Source: Knoxdaviesia capensis
Taxonomy: Eukaryota; Ascomycota; Sordariomycetes; Microascales; Gondwanamycetaceae
DNA: 64,000 nt
Direction of reading: 5' to 3'
Assembly (NCBI GenBank): GCA_001510575.1
Contig: LNGK01000009.1
Location: forward strand, 1 to 64,000
Below are positions 23,249 to 34,735 of the stretch, one piece after another (the stretch's first letter is position 1; each line of letters starts with the position of its first letter). Under the pieces are notes generated by a model, which did no database searches, was not told the origin of the DNA, and worked only from the letters and a program-made list of their open reading frames with translations. A program made the position numbers and the translations under genes.

Positions 23249-24808
23249 GATGGATATTAGATAGCAGGAGGTTTAGAGTCTGAAGAAGGAGGATCCTTTC
23301 ACGAGACAGAAAAGAGAAGGACGATCTTCACGGTGGGAATGCAGATTGCGTCTTATATGAAGTCTGGGGACCGACACAACTTAGAACCACGCCCACTAAG
23401 CAAGCACACAGCTACTACCAATGCTCTTACGTTTCCTCCCAATGCCGGCTGCGCTCGGCACTTTTCCAGGTAGGCGAAGCCGATGGCTCCGTCGATTTCT
23501 CGTTCTCGGCCGCTATGCTGCACACCACCTTCCGGTTGGCCTAGAAGAGCATATCATAAAGTATTCCCGAATGGTCAAGTATCCGGAAATAACGCCCACT
23601 GGAACCTGTCAGTCATATATTTATTTTACGCTGAATGGCATTTCCCGGGTGGTGGCGGACCTTCGGAAAGTCCTAGGACCGACATAGCGAGAGGCATAAG
23701 GGTTACCTAGGGTCTCGATTTACCGCGAAGGCGGGGGACGGATGGGTGGGGTTGTTGGCTGCATTAGGGCCGTTTAGGGTTCAACCCACGATCGGTCGGC
23801 TGTTTGCATGTGACTGAGAAAAATTTCTCCTCCTTCTGTGTGTGCTTGAGTCACCTGCCCCAATGAGGCAGGCACAGCAGCCGCTCTTTCTAGCGGTGGA
23901 AGCACTGAAACAGCGCCGAACTGGGATATTTGTCACCGCTAAATGCGTGAGACTTACAGCGGGGGGGGCCGCTGAAATCGGCCACATACAGCGGGGTGCA
24001 TGCAAAATACGCCCTATGGCAGCCTGACACGCCCTGCTGAAGACCAACTGAGCGAAAAAGAAGGCGGACCTGATTCATTCCAGAACACATTTGGAATCCA
24101 GGAACGCAAAAATCTAGAGCCACCACCGCCGAGCTTGATCTTTTCTCGCTTTCTATATCTCTGGGCCCCTTCCTCTCTTCACCACACATCGTTTTCTTCT
24201 CTTCACATGTTTTTGGTCCAGCTTCTTCCTTTTCTTCTTCTCCATGTTCTAGATCCATTGGATAGTGTTCTAGCTTGTTTCTAGAACTCGAGATCTTCCG
24301 CTGTTCCCGCGGCCTTTTTTAGTTTTTTATCGTTTTTTCCTCTCACCACCGATCACCAGCTTCCAGCTTCAGCCTCACCCGGAAAGCTCTTGGTCTCCGT
24401 TTTCCTCCCGGTTCCGGCGTGAGTGTCCCGGCTTGGATCTGCCGGCGAAGAAACTCTCCCCAGCTCGAGCTTCTTATCTGATCCTCTCGGGCACCCGGGG
24501 GTTGTCCCCCAAAAGCAAAACACAACCCAAATCCCTGTCGAGAGCGGTGAACAGCGTCAGCCAAGCTTTAGCACCCTATTATCCACCTTTTCTTTGACCA
24601 GGGGAGACCAAGCTCTCGATAGGCTTGTGCCTGTAGTTATCGTTATCTCTGGTTCCGAGATTCCCCATCTCTCCGATCTCTTCGTGGGAACGCAAGACGG
24701 ACACGCCAGCCTTCCGCGTTGCCACACAACCACAGATATACACCCCTTGGACGACCTGCTTGCGTGCGTGTGTGGCGGCATCGCAGACGACTGTTCGTCG
24801 CCGTGAGA
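23249..24808. promoter_or_regulatory. Divergent promoter region with a Gcn4/CPC-1-type site
   Basis: No gene is seen here; the region separates two divergently transcribed genes. TGAGTCA at 23,847-23,853 matches the binding site of the bZIP activator Gcn4/CPC-1 that controls amino-acid biosynthesis genes in fungi, and it lies about 960 bp before the arginine-pathway start codon. From about 24,260 to 24,808 I see no ATG, which supports 24,809 as the start. C/T-rich stretches at 24,130-24,240 and 24,300-24,360 are typical of fungal core promoters. Confidence 0.5.
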
Positions 24809-27015
24809 ATGTATAAACGGCTGCCCGTGAAGAATCGTCTCTGCTCCCGAGCTCTGGTGAGTCAGGCTGTCGTGGTTGAATCACGTCCCCTGGTGTTTGG
24901 CCCGTGTGACCGTTTCTGACCGATATTCTTCATCCATAGATCCAGCCTGCATCTGTCTCGTTGACCAGCGATTTGGCTGCCTCGGAAAAGGCGTCTATCT
25001 CGTCATGGACACGGCTTATCTCCAGCACCGCCGAGGCCAAGGCAAAGAAGCGGTCTATTGATCGGGTGAGTCAACATGCACCGCTGCCCAACTTCGCTTG
25101 AGAATGCCTGTGAACCACGTTCTGACGGATATGTGTTGATGTTGTGCAGGACTTCTTTGTGTCTGTGCTCCAGTCTTCTGCCACCAAACGGGATGCCAAG
25201 GGCTATCTCCAGAAGTATGCCTCCCAGCCACCGGCGACACCCAGTGCTGTCTCTGCTCCCAAAGCCTCTCCAGCTCTCTCGGGCACCGAGACCGCTACTT
25301 CACTGCCATCGGAAGCGGTGACAGCCCACCAACCCATCACACAGTCAGAATCTGGACCCCGGGCCGAAAGGCTGCTCCCCACTTTCATCCAGCGGGACCA
25401 AGACCTGGTCGACGCAACTGAAGAGACAGCCTCGGCGTTCGACACGCGGCCACTGTACCTTGCTATTGTGCAGGTCCGGATGCCCCAGAACTGGGATGCC
25501 GACATTGTCGAGGGCGTGTCGAGGACTCTGTTCCAGCTGTGGAACCTGGGTCTTCTCAGTGTAGTGGTGGTTGACTGTGGCCCTTCGGCATCGCGAAATG
25601 CCACCCGGGAAGAGTGCCAGCGATTTGTCTATGCTATCAACTCGTTTCGGCCCGGAGGCTCCCGTGTCATGGAGGGCGTGGTGGGGCGGGCCACCGAAAC
25701 CGACTCTGTTCTGACGGTCATCGCCCCTGACCAGCTCAGAAACACCTTGTCTAAAGGTGTAATACCTGTCATTCCCCCCATCTCGTTTGAAGTCGACAAG
25801 TCGCGGAGTCTGATGACGGCGTCAGAAAACATCGTCCTTTCCCTCACCCGGGAACTCACCAACCCCGAGAACCCCTATCAGTCTCCAATCGAGCGGATCA
25901 TCGTGCTGGACCCTCACGGTGGTCTTCCGTTCTCCCGGGATTCCCGGTATATCCACCGATTTGTCAATCTCGAGCAGGAGTACTCCTCGATTTCGACCAC
26001 TCTCAGCGAAGGCTCGGACCTGGACAGCCTCTGCTACGACTCGCTAAGCCAGTCCTCGGATTCCGACTCGCGTATTGCGTCTCATCTGCGCAATCTCAAG
26101 CTGGTCAATGACGCCCTCTCAGAACTACCCGAGTCTTCGTCGGCGCTGATATGTACCCCGATTGCTGCTGCAAATCTCCCCACCGAAACACCCCCATTGG
26201 AGCTCAGCCAGTCTGGCGCTGTGCAAGAAATGGACGGGTCGGGATCTCCCCATCGGTCCATGTTCAACCCTAGCCTCCTGGGCGAGCAAGTGCGCACGCG
26301 AACGCGAAACAACCCCTTGATATACAACCTCCTCACCGACAAGCCCGTCCACTCCTCCTCGCTTCCGTTTGACCGCATCAGCTCGTTCAATGCCGGGCAT
26401 AACAGCCCCCGCTTATCGACCCTGGTGCGCAAGGGAATGCCTGTGCAAATCATCCCCAACCCCGCCCTCACCGTCTGGAAGGCCCCGATGCCGGGCGGCC
26501 CGCGGCCGCGACTAACCGACGCCAACATCGACCTGGACCGGCTGCGCGTGCTGATCGAGGACTCGTTCGGCCGCACGCTGAACCTCGAGAACTACCTGCA
26601 GCGCGTCAACGAACACCTGGCCGGCATCATCGTGGCGGGCAACTACGAGGGCGGCGCCATCCTGACGTGGGAGAAGCCGTCCGACATCGACGACCAGACC
26701 GCGTGGGCCACCGGCCGCTTCGTGCCGTACCTGGACAAGTTCGCCGTGCTGCGCAGTCGCCAGGGTACCGGTGGTGTTGCCGATGTGGTGTTCAACGCCA
26801 TGGTGCGGGATTGTTTCCCCGAGGGCGTGTGCTGGCGCAGTCGGCGCACGAATCCCGTCAACAAGTGGTATTTTGAGCGGTCGCGCGGCACCCAGAAGCT
26901 CTCGGGCACCGACTGGACCATGTTCTGGACCACTCCGGGTCTGCAGCCCGGGAACCCGGTCCTCCTGGACTACGAGGATGTGTGCCGCAACATCCAGCCC
27001 TCATGGGCCACTTGA
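24809..27015 (+). CDS. N-acetylglutamate synthase, mitochondrial (amino-acid acetyltransferase)
   Basis: Catalyses the first step of ornithine and arginine synthesis, acetyl-CoA plus glutamate to N-acetylglutamate, in the mitochondrial matrix; orthologue of Neurospora arg-14 and yeast ARG2. Three exons: 24,809-24,856, 24,940-25,065 and 25,150-27,015, giving 679 residues. Both introns (83 and 84 bp) start GTGAGT, have CTGAC branch sites and end in AG. The N-terminus (MYKRLPVKNRLCSRAL) is basic, without acid residues, as in a mitochondrial presequence. After the splice junction comes DFFVSVLQSSATKRDAKGYL (from residue 59), a conserved block of fungal homologues. Residues 150-500 match the degenerate amino-acid-kinase-like region. 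The C-terminal GNAT-type domain has GNYEGGAILTW (555), DKFAVLRSRQGTGGVADVVF (587-606) and NKWYFERS (629). An upstream TGAGTCA fits cross-pathway control. Confidence 0.93.
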
Positions 27016-27583
27016 TCGTGCTCAGTTGTTGGCGCCATCACCTCCTATACCTCCCTATCCCTCCCCCTACATGATGATCTCTTCCGTATCTAATTTTTTT
27101 TCTTTTCGCTGTTGATATTACGACATTCATTTATTCCCCCGTGTTTTCTCATGCGAGTCGAAGGCGTTGGACTGGTGTTGACGGATGCATAAAACCTTGT
27201 TTGGAGTGGGTTACATACATTATCTACATAAACCGTTTCATTTTCAAAGTACAAATTTCAAATTTCAAAAGGAGAAGTTTTAGAAAATCTTGGGAATAAG
27301 CATTGATTTGCCCAAGACAAAAAGGGAAAGGAAAATATGTGACACTCGAATCCTTCTACATCATCTTCTCCCCCCTTCCACAACTCTCTGTCAACATGGA
27401 GCTGCCATGCGCAGGAAATGTTTTGATAACAGAGAGAGAGCAAATATTACACAGCTCCGTAACCAGAAGCCTGATCGGAATGAAGCTCTTTCGTCCCTGC
27501 CGGCTCCGGTCCCCATAAATCGATTATATCTGCAACTGTGAATCTCGGAGGGGTTTCGGTCCTGGTGGTGGTCGGTTACGCGC

Positions 27584-28464
27584 TCATTTCCGCTCAAAGT
27601 ATTTCCACTGGTTCGGGGCAGGTTCCTCCTCAAGAGCCTCCCACCTAGAAATAAACAAAACAAAGGTGAGGTTAGTGATTGCATGGAAAATAAAAATGAC
27701 GTGTTGTGGGAGGGGAGTTTGCCAAACAGAAACTTACACCTTAGCCTTCTCCATCACGTCAATCAGGCTCAGCTCGCCCTCAGCAACCTGGATAACCTCC
27801 TCAATCAGGCCAGCACCAATCTGGTTCTCAAGCTCAGCAATCCTACCCGATGGAAACAAAAAACAAAAAAGGATGAGTTAGCGAATATCGCAGTCAGCAA
27901 AGAAAAGGAGAGAAGCATCACTTACTGGTCGGCAGTCAGCTGGGGCTCCTGCTCCCACTGCACCGTCTTCTGGCCCTCCAGGGGAGCCCGCTTCGCGAAG
28001 ACCGGCACATCCACGCGCTCCTCCAGAGTGCGCGAGCCCTCCAGGTTGGGGCCCTCGTTCTCCTCGCCGTCCCACTCCTCGGTGCGCACATCGCCGACGC
28101 GGTGCTCCTGGCCGACGACGAACACGCGGTCGCCAATGGTCACGGTGCGGGCGCCCGAGCCGTCGATGGCCGGCGCCGCGGTGAAGTAGTCCGGGTTCTC
28201 GGCGACAATCTTGCGGGCCTTCTCCTCCCACGCCGCGTACCCCTCCGGCACCTGCTTCTCGACCAGCGCCAGCCGGTGCTTCGTCACCGACTCGACGCTC
28301 TGCCGGTACAGCGACGTCTCCGGGAACGCCCGCAGCTTGTCCAGCGTGCGGCCGTACAGGAACAGCAGCGTCGACCGCGGCGTGCCGTGCGTCCACAGCC
28401 CCGTCAGCCCCGTCGGCGCGCCCGGCTCCAGGTACCGCGCCAGCAGGCGGAAGCCTTGTCGCAT
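27584..28464 (-). CDS. NADH:ubiquinone oxidoreductase 29.9-kDa subunit (complex I, NDUFA5 family)
   Basis: Accessory subunit of the matrix arm of mitochondrial complex I; homologue of Neurospora 29.9-kDa subunit and mammalian NDUFA5. Three exons, 28,464-27,926, 27,842-27,738 and 27,644-27,584, give 234 residues. Introns of 83 and 93 bp have GTAAGT donors and TAG acceptors; the phases (2, then 2) restore one frame. The N-terminus MRQGFRLLARYLEPGAPTGL combines a short basic lead with the start of the NDUFA5 domain (LTGLWTHGTPRSTLLFLYGR). The second exon encodes LENQIGAGLIEEVIQVAEGE and the third ends WKYFERK, both strongly conserved in fungal orthologues. The C-terminal half goes well beyond animal NDUFA5 (about 115 residues), as usual in fungi. 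A CCAAT cluster lies 220-280 bp upstream. Confidence 0.92.
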
Positions 28465-28683
28465 GGTCGGCGAAAGATCTGAGGAGAGAGGAAGAGATTT
28501 CGAGGGGAGACGATGGATTCGGGACGGGAGCGGTATCGAGTCCCAGTTGATCGAGGCGTTGACTGTTTTGGGGATCAGGCGGTCAGAATATGTCGCGAAC
28601 CGAAAATATCCTGATTGACGTCGTTTGGAGGTGCGGTTTGCTTGAAGCATAGAAATGTCGATTTCAATGTTTGGGAGCTCGTT

Positions 28684-28742
28684 CCAATTGACCAAAAAAT
28701 CGCGGCCAATTCAGTCCGGAAAATTGGCGTGACGCTGATTGG
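28684..28742. promoter_or_regulatory. Cluster of four CCAAT boxes
   Basis: CCAAT occurs at 28,684-28,688 and 28,706-28,710, and its complement ATTGG at 28,723-28,727 and 28,738-28,742, four copies in 59 bp. This is the binding site of the Hap2/3/5 (AnCF) complex, which in fungi drives genes for respiration. It lies upstream of the complex I subunit gene and 100 bp before the tRNA. A CACGTG E-box follows at 28,765-28,770. Confidence 0.55.
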
Positions 28743-28842
28743 CTGGACGCTGGGAATACCGGGTCACGTGGCTTGACTATAGGTGGGGCGCTTTATTCGG
28801 CTTTATTAGTCAAGCTAGTAGGCTGGGTTTACAACAAGCAAG

Positions 28843-28914
28843 TCCGATATGGTCTAACGGTTAGGATTTCTCGTTTTCACCGAGGAGGCCGGGGTTCGAT
28901 TCCCCGTATCGGAG
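28843..28914 (+). tRNA. tRNA-Glu (anticodon UUC)
   Basis: A 72-nt tRNA without intron. The acceptor stem TCCGATA pairs with TATCGGA (28,907-28,913), with discriminator G. The anticodon stem TCTCG/CGAGG encloses the loop TTTTCAC with anticodon TTC. The T-arm is GGGG-TTCGATT-CCCC with an intact B box (GGTTCGATTCC), and the D-arm contains the A box (GGTCTAACGG). Oligo-T tracts at 28,920-28,924 and 28,928-28,940 end polymerase III transcription. Confidence 0.96.
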
Positions 28915-28919
28915 TTCGA

Positions 28920-28940
28920 TTTTTAGGTTTTTTTTTTTTT
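28920..28940 (+). terminator. RNA polymerase III termination tracts
   Basis: Five T and then thirteen T residues on the non-template strand, starting six bases after the tRNA-Glu gene. Confidence 0.8.
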
Positions 28941-28944
28941 AACC

Positions 28945-31900
28945 CCCCATGTTTCTGTTCTCCAAATCGGCCAACTTTAGGGTTCGGGCTTGAAACTTTG
29001 TTAACGCACATAACCCTCAACCTTTGATTTCGTCCGTTTCTTTTCTTTTTGATTTTATTGTCCGTATAGCCGAGTCCAACGGTACCGCCCTAGACTGCGA
29101 AGGTGGGGGATTCAATGCAATCTGTGGAAAATGCTCACGCCAGCACCCAAGTCGCGCGACTTTTCACTGTCACGGTCGACTTGATAGAATTCGGCTAACC
29201 GTTAGAACCAACAAAGTGAAGGACAGCGTTGTCGGGAGACAGGTGAAAGAGGATGCAAGTACAGTACTTACTTAGGTCGAGATGTTCAGTGAATCAGTGA
29301 GATCAACATATACTGTATACTGTATATAGTACATTAGTGAATCAGTGATATTCCCCTAGTACTGTATACACCAGTGAATCATACCCGTATGTATTCCTGC
29401 CACAACGGCATATCAAAATCTCTACGTGACTGTATTACATGCCGTGTACTGTATCTCGGCGTATACATAAACAAACTGGACCATATATTGCTACTTTCAT
29501 CTCGCCAGGAACAGCTGACGACCCCTTCGCCAACCCTGTATACCCCGATGGGTTCCTGCATCGCCCAAGTCTGGGCGCAACCATAATAGGGCCGGCCGGC
29601 CGGGGAGACGACATTTGGGGCCGTGGTGGACCGGATGAAAAAGAGCCCGGTTCAATTTAACACGCATTGTTGGCGCTGGGTAGACAATATATCTCGCGTA
29701 TACATACGAGCCAGCTGGCTGTGATATATGAAAACCTGGGAGGAAGTGCGTACGTATCCTGGGAGCAAATTTTCAGGTTATTGCCGTATGGGAATATTTC
29801 CAGTCTTGGTAGTGTTTTTCTCGCTCGTTCATGCTGGCTGGGAGGGTTGCATTGCGTTCTTTTTTGACCTTTTGTTTTTCTTCTCAGGGCTCATCTTAGC
29901 CCGGCTGCATGTCGGTCGCGTCACATCACGTCTTAGAAGTGGCTGATATAGATGAATCTCCCGTGGTGGGGATGTCCTTTGCACGCAGCGAGGAACATGC
30001 TTGCACCGCAAGATAAGCCGCTATGCGTGGATATGTGTGCAACGTGATAGAGGCTCTGGTGGCCCCCCCCTTATGCGTTTTTCGCGGGTACCACAGGTGT
30101 AACGGTGCTTAAAATGGCCGACGCCCTGGTTTGCGGCTTGGGATGGGATAGGAGGCCACGACAACTGGCCGTTCGTTATCTTTTAATATCGTCTTTCGGC
30201 GTCCGAAATCCTGACTTTCCCTTATCAGGCCAGCGAATCTTTCTGGTGCCTCTCAGATATTGGCGTCATGGTGACACCTGTCTGCGTTCTGCGTGGGGGA
30301 AGCGCCAATAAGATGAGCGGGCTGAACGGAACTGGCGTGGGTACCATGGTTCAGTACACAGTTACTGAAGATAACTGGAACGGCTGTCCAAGAAGGTCAA
30401 GGACGCACACGCTACACTAACGAGGTGCTCAGAGATAACGACGTCTGGGAGTCTGGGGCGCCGGTTGTCGCGCACGGGGGAAGATAACACGCGGCTATCT
30501 TTTACACGGGCAGAACGGAGTCTAAAGCAGACAACAGCGCCTGTCGTCGATTGGCTAATGCTTGCGTGTGTGCGCGTGTTGTTCGTGTCTAACCCGGGCC
30601 TCCGTAGCGGGCAAACCCCGGTATCTCAGGGTTGGGGACTCCTACGGATCTGTGGCGTATCCTGTCTGGCACACTGATTCTCTGGTGTCCGTTGTGTGTG
30701 GGATGCGAAGACGGTGAGAGTTGGCAATCACTGATGCCTAACTGGCCAGGGACGAAGTTATGGCTGGCCAATGCCCTTGCTACCATGCTACACACCAAAC
30801 CAAGACAGGCAAATTGGGGTGGGGGAAGACTATCACGCGGGCTGCGTCTGGTTTGGCCAGCACTTATCTTCAGCGCATGGAAGAGGCACATCCGAGACTT
30901 GCACTATCTTGGGACGAAATTTGAAGGGTTGAGCCAATCAGCGGACGTTAGGGGGGAGGTTCCTTCGAGATGGCCTTGAGCTGAGAGGCAGCATGCGGCT
31001 CTTTAGCCTTTTGCTGAAGCGTTCAGCGGGCAGAGGACCGTCGACCCAACTAGAAAATTAGGCGGCTCAGATATAAGATTTCGGACGGATGGGTTGGAGG
31101 TCGACTAAAAGCCTCGTTTTTACCACCAGTTGTGTTCCACGAGAAGATTCCCACTGACGGCCAGACTCTGTGATCATCCAAACGTCGGTGAAAGTCAAGC
31201 CAGGAAGTTCCCGGCTTCCCGCAGGGTTGGGTTATCGGCCCAGAGTCTGGACTGTGCAGTAGACTATCATCGACCAGGGGGAACCACCACCAGTGAGGGG
31301 AGGCCCCGGCCTAGCGTTCGATTTAAGCTTGGAGTGAGGCAGCGGGCGGGCGACCGAACAGACTTTAACTTGCCGCGAAAAGTGCATTGAAGATACGGCA
31401 AGTTTTCGGTTTAGTCTAGCGCCCGATCCGGGGGGACCTTTGACTTGTTCGTTGGGGAAGAGGATAGAGGTGGCTGGGACATGCATATATGGCTGTGAAT
31501 AGATAACGGAGAACCAGAAGAAGAACAAACACACACATGCACATGCATGTGCTGCAGGTGAATCTTTGGGGGTTCTGTTCGACCTGAAAGACAAAAGATA
31601 AGGGAATCAAGCCACTGTTGTGTGTTTGTGGCGGTTGATGATAGTGGACCGAGCCCTGTAACGTGGGGGAGAGTTTGAAATGTAATGAGCGTCGGGGCAC
31701 AAATCCAGAGACCAGCTTGACAGGACTGACCGCTACAGAGACTTGCACATTGGGCCACAATTAGATTCCTTTGGGCATGATTTCCGTTGGGGCTGATCGA
31801 TGGCCCGACCCCACAAGATCGGCAGGCAAGTCCAGTGAGTGAATCCAGACTTGTGCCTAAGAAAGGAGAGACGGACTAGTGGCACTGGATCCCTTGGTGG

Positions 31901-34735
31901 GTTAACTGGTGAACTGGGACAGGGCCAGTATCCGCATCAACGGCGCGGTGAACGGGAAACGCTGGCATTCCGGTGGCTTCTTGCACATAGCTTGGGCCAC
32001 CGCCGGCTGTCTGAACAGCAACCGAGCAATTAAAAGTGACATTTCCCAATACATGCCCTGAGACGGAGAGAGAGACATGGGGCGATTGTGCAGAGAGAGC
32101 CAGAGAGGTGGGGAGACAGGACGGGAGACACGGAGGGCGTTTGCATGCCTCAGAAACAAATGAGCGAAATAGAGATGGTGTCTGGATAAATGAGCATTCA
32201 CTGACACGCGATATGACCTTCTGGAGGCATCCGGGTTTGGAGTGGTGACTGGCCGGTTACCTGGGAAGTGGATATCCTGTGAAATTGAGAGTATATATGA
32301 GCACACCCTTTTCTCGAGTGCTGTGCCTACGTAGTGGTGTACTGAAAAGAGGCTTTGTCGCCAGATAAACGAGGCGGCTCGCGGTGGAGGGTCGGCCAGA
32401 TTCCAGAGTGAGCATCTCCACTGTTCCGCGCAACTGTAGACAGCGGCGTCCGTGCCAGTTGGGTGCATACACACAGGAAGGATTACACCCATCCCAGTTA
32501 TGCCATCCAACGGGTTGTGTAAGTACGGATGTGGCGTGGGGTGCAAGATACGGAAGTGTTCACTACGGACGCAGGCCGGAGGATTGCGTTGTGGGCTTGG
32601 GGATGCACAGAAAGATACCGGACAGTCGGACATGTCTCGTCAGCGTTGAAAAAAACACTCGATCTCATGCGCTGGGTGTTTTTTCCGATCGGAGAGATGT
32701 GGGCAAGACAGCGAGGGAGAGTAACATACTGGGGGGACACGGTAGCATTGGCGATTGATACGGGCTGGTTGATGGGTTTGAGGCAAAGTATCAGTATAAA
32801 GTGAGTCGCAATTTGGGGTTACAGTATGTTCAAGCCACAGCGAAACAGTGGAGAGTGAGAGGGCGAGAGAGCCACCTTTTCCACCTTCTGACGAAGGGAC
32901 ATCATGGGAAAGGCTGAGCCATGGGAGAGTGACATCTGTTCTGGATTTCCGGTGCATGCGTTATGAGTCAAAATGAAATAAAAACCTCACAAACGAGAAC
33001 CCCCCCAACGGCACCCAAGGCATGGAAGATGGGCATTGAGGGCATGGTTTTAGAGTTGAGGCCCTGGCGATGACAACATCGGCCTTTCCAGGACCCGGTT
33101 CCCTCAACGAGCAGCAGTCGAAACGCAAGCACCGCTCCGTTGATATCGCGATTTGTAGGATCGACGGTGTCCCGTGTGATCACGACAGTTGGCCCCGACT
33201 TATCCAGTCTCCAGCCTTGGCTCTTCGTCCCATTCTTTCCAGGATGATGCCCTCCCCGGATGCAGCTGATCGTATTTGGCCAGCACAACGATAGCGATCT
33301 GCACAGCGTTGGTTTGAGGGGGGCAAACCCACCATCTCATGTCCATCCGGAGAACGTTCAGGGTCGCTGATCGTCCAGCGATACGGGGTTCAGCTACGAA
33401 TGGCTGCCGGCCAAGCTCCGGGGCCTAGACGAGAGACGGGTGTGCTTTGGGCCCACTGAGGCTGTTAGCTTCTGCGTTGTCGCCAGTACGAACCACGCAC
33501 GCGGGGAGGTAGCTGAAAAAGAAACCGACTGTATGCACCTATCTTACGTTCGTACATCCTACCGAGTCTGCGATATTCATAGCAACAGCTTATGCAGGGT
33601 CGTGGAGACCAGTGATGTAAGAATCCAAGGTGCTCTCTCCCCTTGGCAACAGACCTGGCCTGTCTCTGACTATTTTGAAGAGGAGCGTCTTGAGAATATA
33701 CAGAGACACCAGGGCTTCACTAGTTGATCCAGGCCGGAGAGACTTACACACATAGACCTGAAGTTGCTGCCATATCCAAAGCCTGGCAATAGATGGCCAA
33801 AGACAACATATAAACCACGGACGTGAATTGGGAGTAAACAGACAACAATGTGGTGATTTACAGATGATGGAACCATCACAATGAATAAACTGGAATATGC
33901 CCACAACTTCAGCGGTTCCGATTCTGGGGAATGCGGTGGGACTCTTATGGGCCCCCTCCCCAAGAGTGGATGATGGCTGGCGGATGAAGAATGTCCATCC
34001 AGTTTGGTCCCCAGCAAGAGAGAGTTACACAGGTTGCATGCGGTGAGAGACACACGTGACGGCAAACCTGGATTCGTATTTAACATTTTTGGGAGTTTCT
34101 TCTTCGTTTTCACCTTGAGTGCTGCCAACTCACTGTACGAGAGACAGAGAGATGCTGTGGCTCTGTTGCTCGTTTTGGGGTTCTCGCTGGGCCTGGGCCA
34201 TCCATTTACAAAATTCAAACATTTAAACAAATTTCAATAAATACACTTATATGTGGCCGCCGTACCATTCGTCTCGCGTGCGAATTTTTATCCCGGGTCG
34301 CGATCGTTTCTAACATCCGTCTTATCTCTCTCTCTCTCTCCCCCTCTCGCATTCTTCTTTCTCTCGTGTTCCACCTATCCGTTTGCAAACCTTGCCACTG
34401 CTGATTTTTCTTCTGATTCTTTTTTCCCTTCCTTCTCCCGTTTCTTCCATCTCCTCTTCCCATCCCCTTCGTTCCATTTCTCTCTCTTTTCTTTCTTCCT
34501 GGTCTTGATCTCCCCTCAGCCAGTGTATCATTTTGCCCTTCATCCCTCTTGGCGTTCTCTCTGGGGCGGTTCTTATTTTTTTTTCGGTGCCGTTACTGTC
34601 CCCAGCCAGCCGTTGCAACGTGAGCGACCACGCAGAGGTTGTGCCAACGCAGTCGAAAAAAAAAACCGTCCCCCGGCTCTGTAAATCCAGCTCGAACACC
34701 CGCCTGAGAGTGTCGCGTGGCCGGTTTCGATCGCC
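28945..34735. other. Gene-free stretch of 5.8 kb
   Basis: I find no coding sequence with consistent codon use, spliced continuation or family resemblance on either strand; open frames are short and overlap at random. Base and dinucleotide use are normal, so it is not RIP-mutated repeat. It contains a patch of short interspersed repeats at 29,285-29,450, a GGCCGGCCGGCC palindrome near 29,592, and a pyrimidine-rich zone at 34,322-34,530 (with a TC run) before the next gene. It probably holds a long promoter and leader for the large gene at 34,736. Confidence 0.6.
29285..29452. repeat. Short interspersed AGTGAATCA and TACTGTAT repeats
   Basis: AGTGAATCA occurs three times (near 29,288, 29,336 and 29,373; twice followed by GTGA) and TACTGTAT four times (two overlapping near 29,311, then near 29,360 and 29,445) within 170 bp. 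They alternate, unlike a simple tandem repeat. Function unknown. Confidence 0.6.

Noticed and set aside
29285..29452. CRISPR-like array
   Set aside because: Repeat units are only 8-9 bp, irregularly spaced, and the organism is a eukaryote.
31902..32633. 243-codon minus-strand frame in the gene-free stretch
   Set aside because: Composition is Arg/Ser/Pro/His-rich with no motif or codon bias, and other frames in the same place are equally open.
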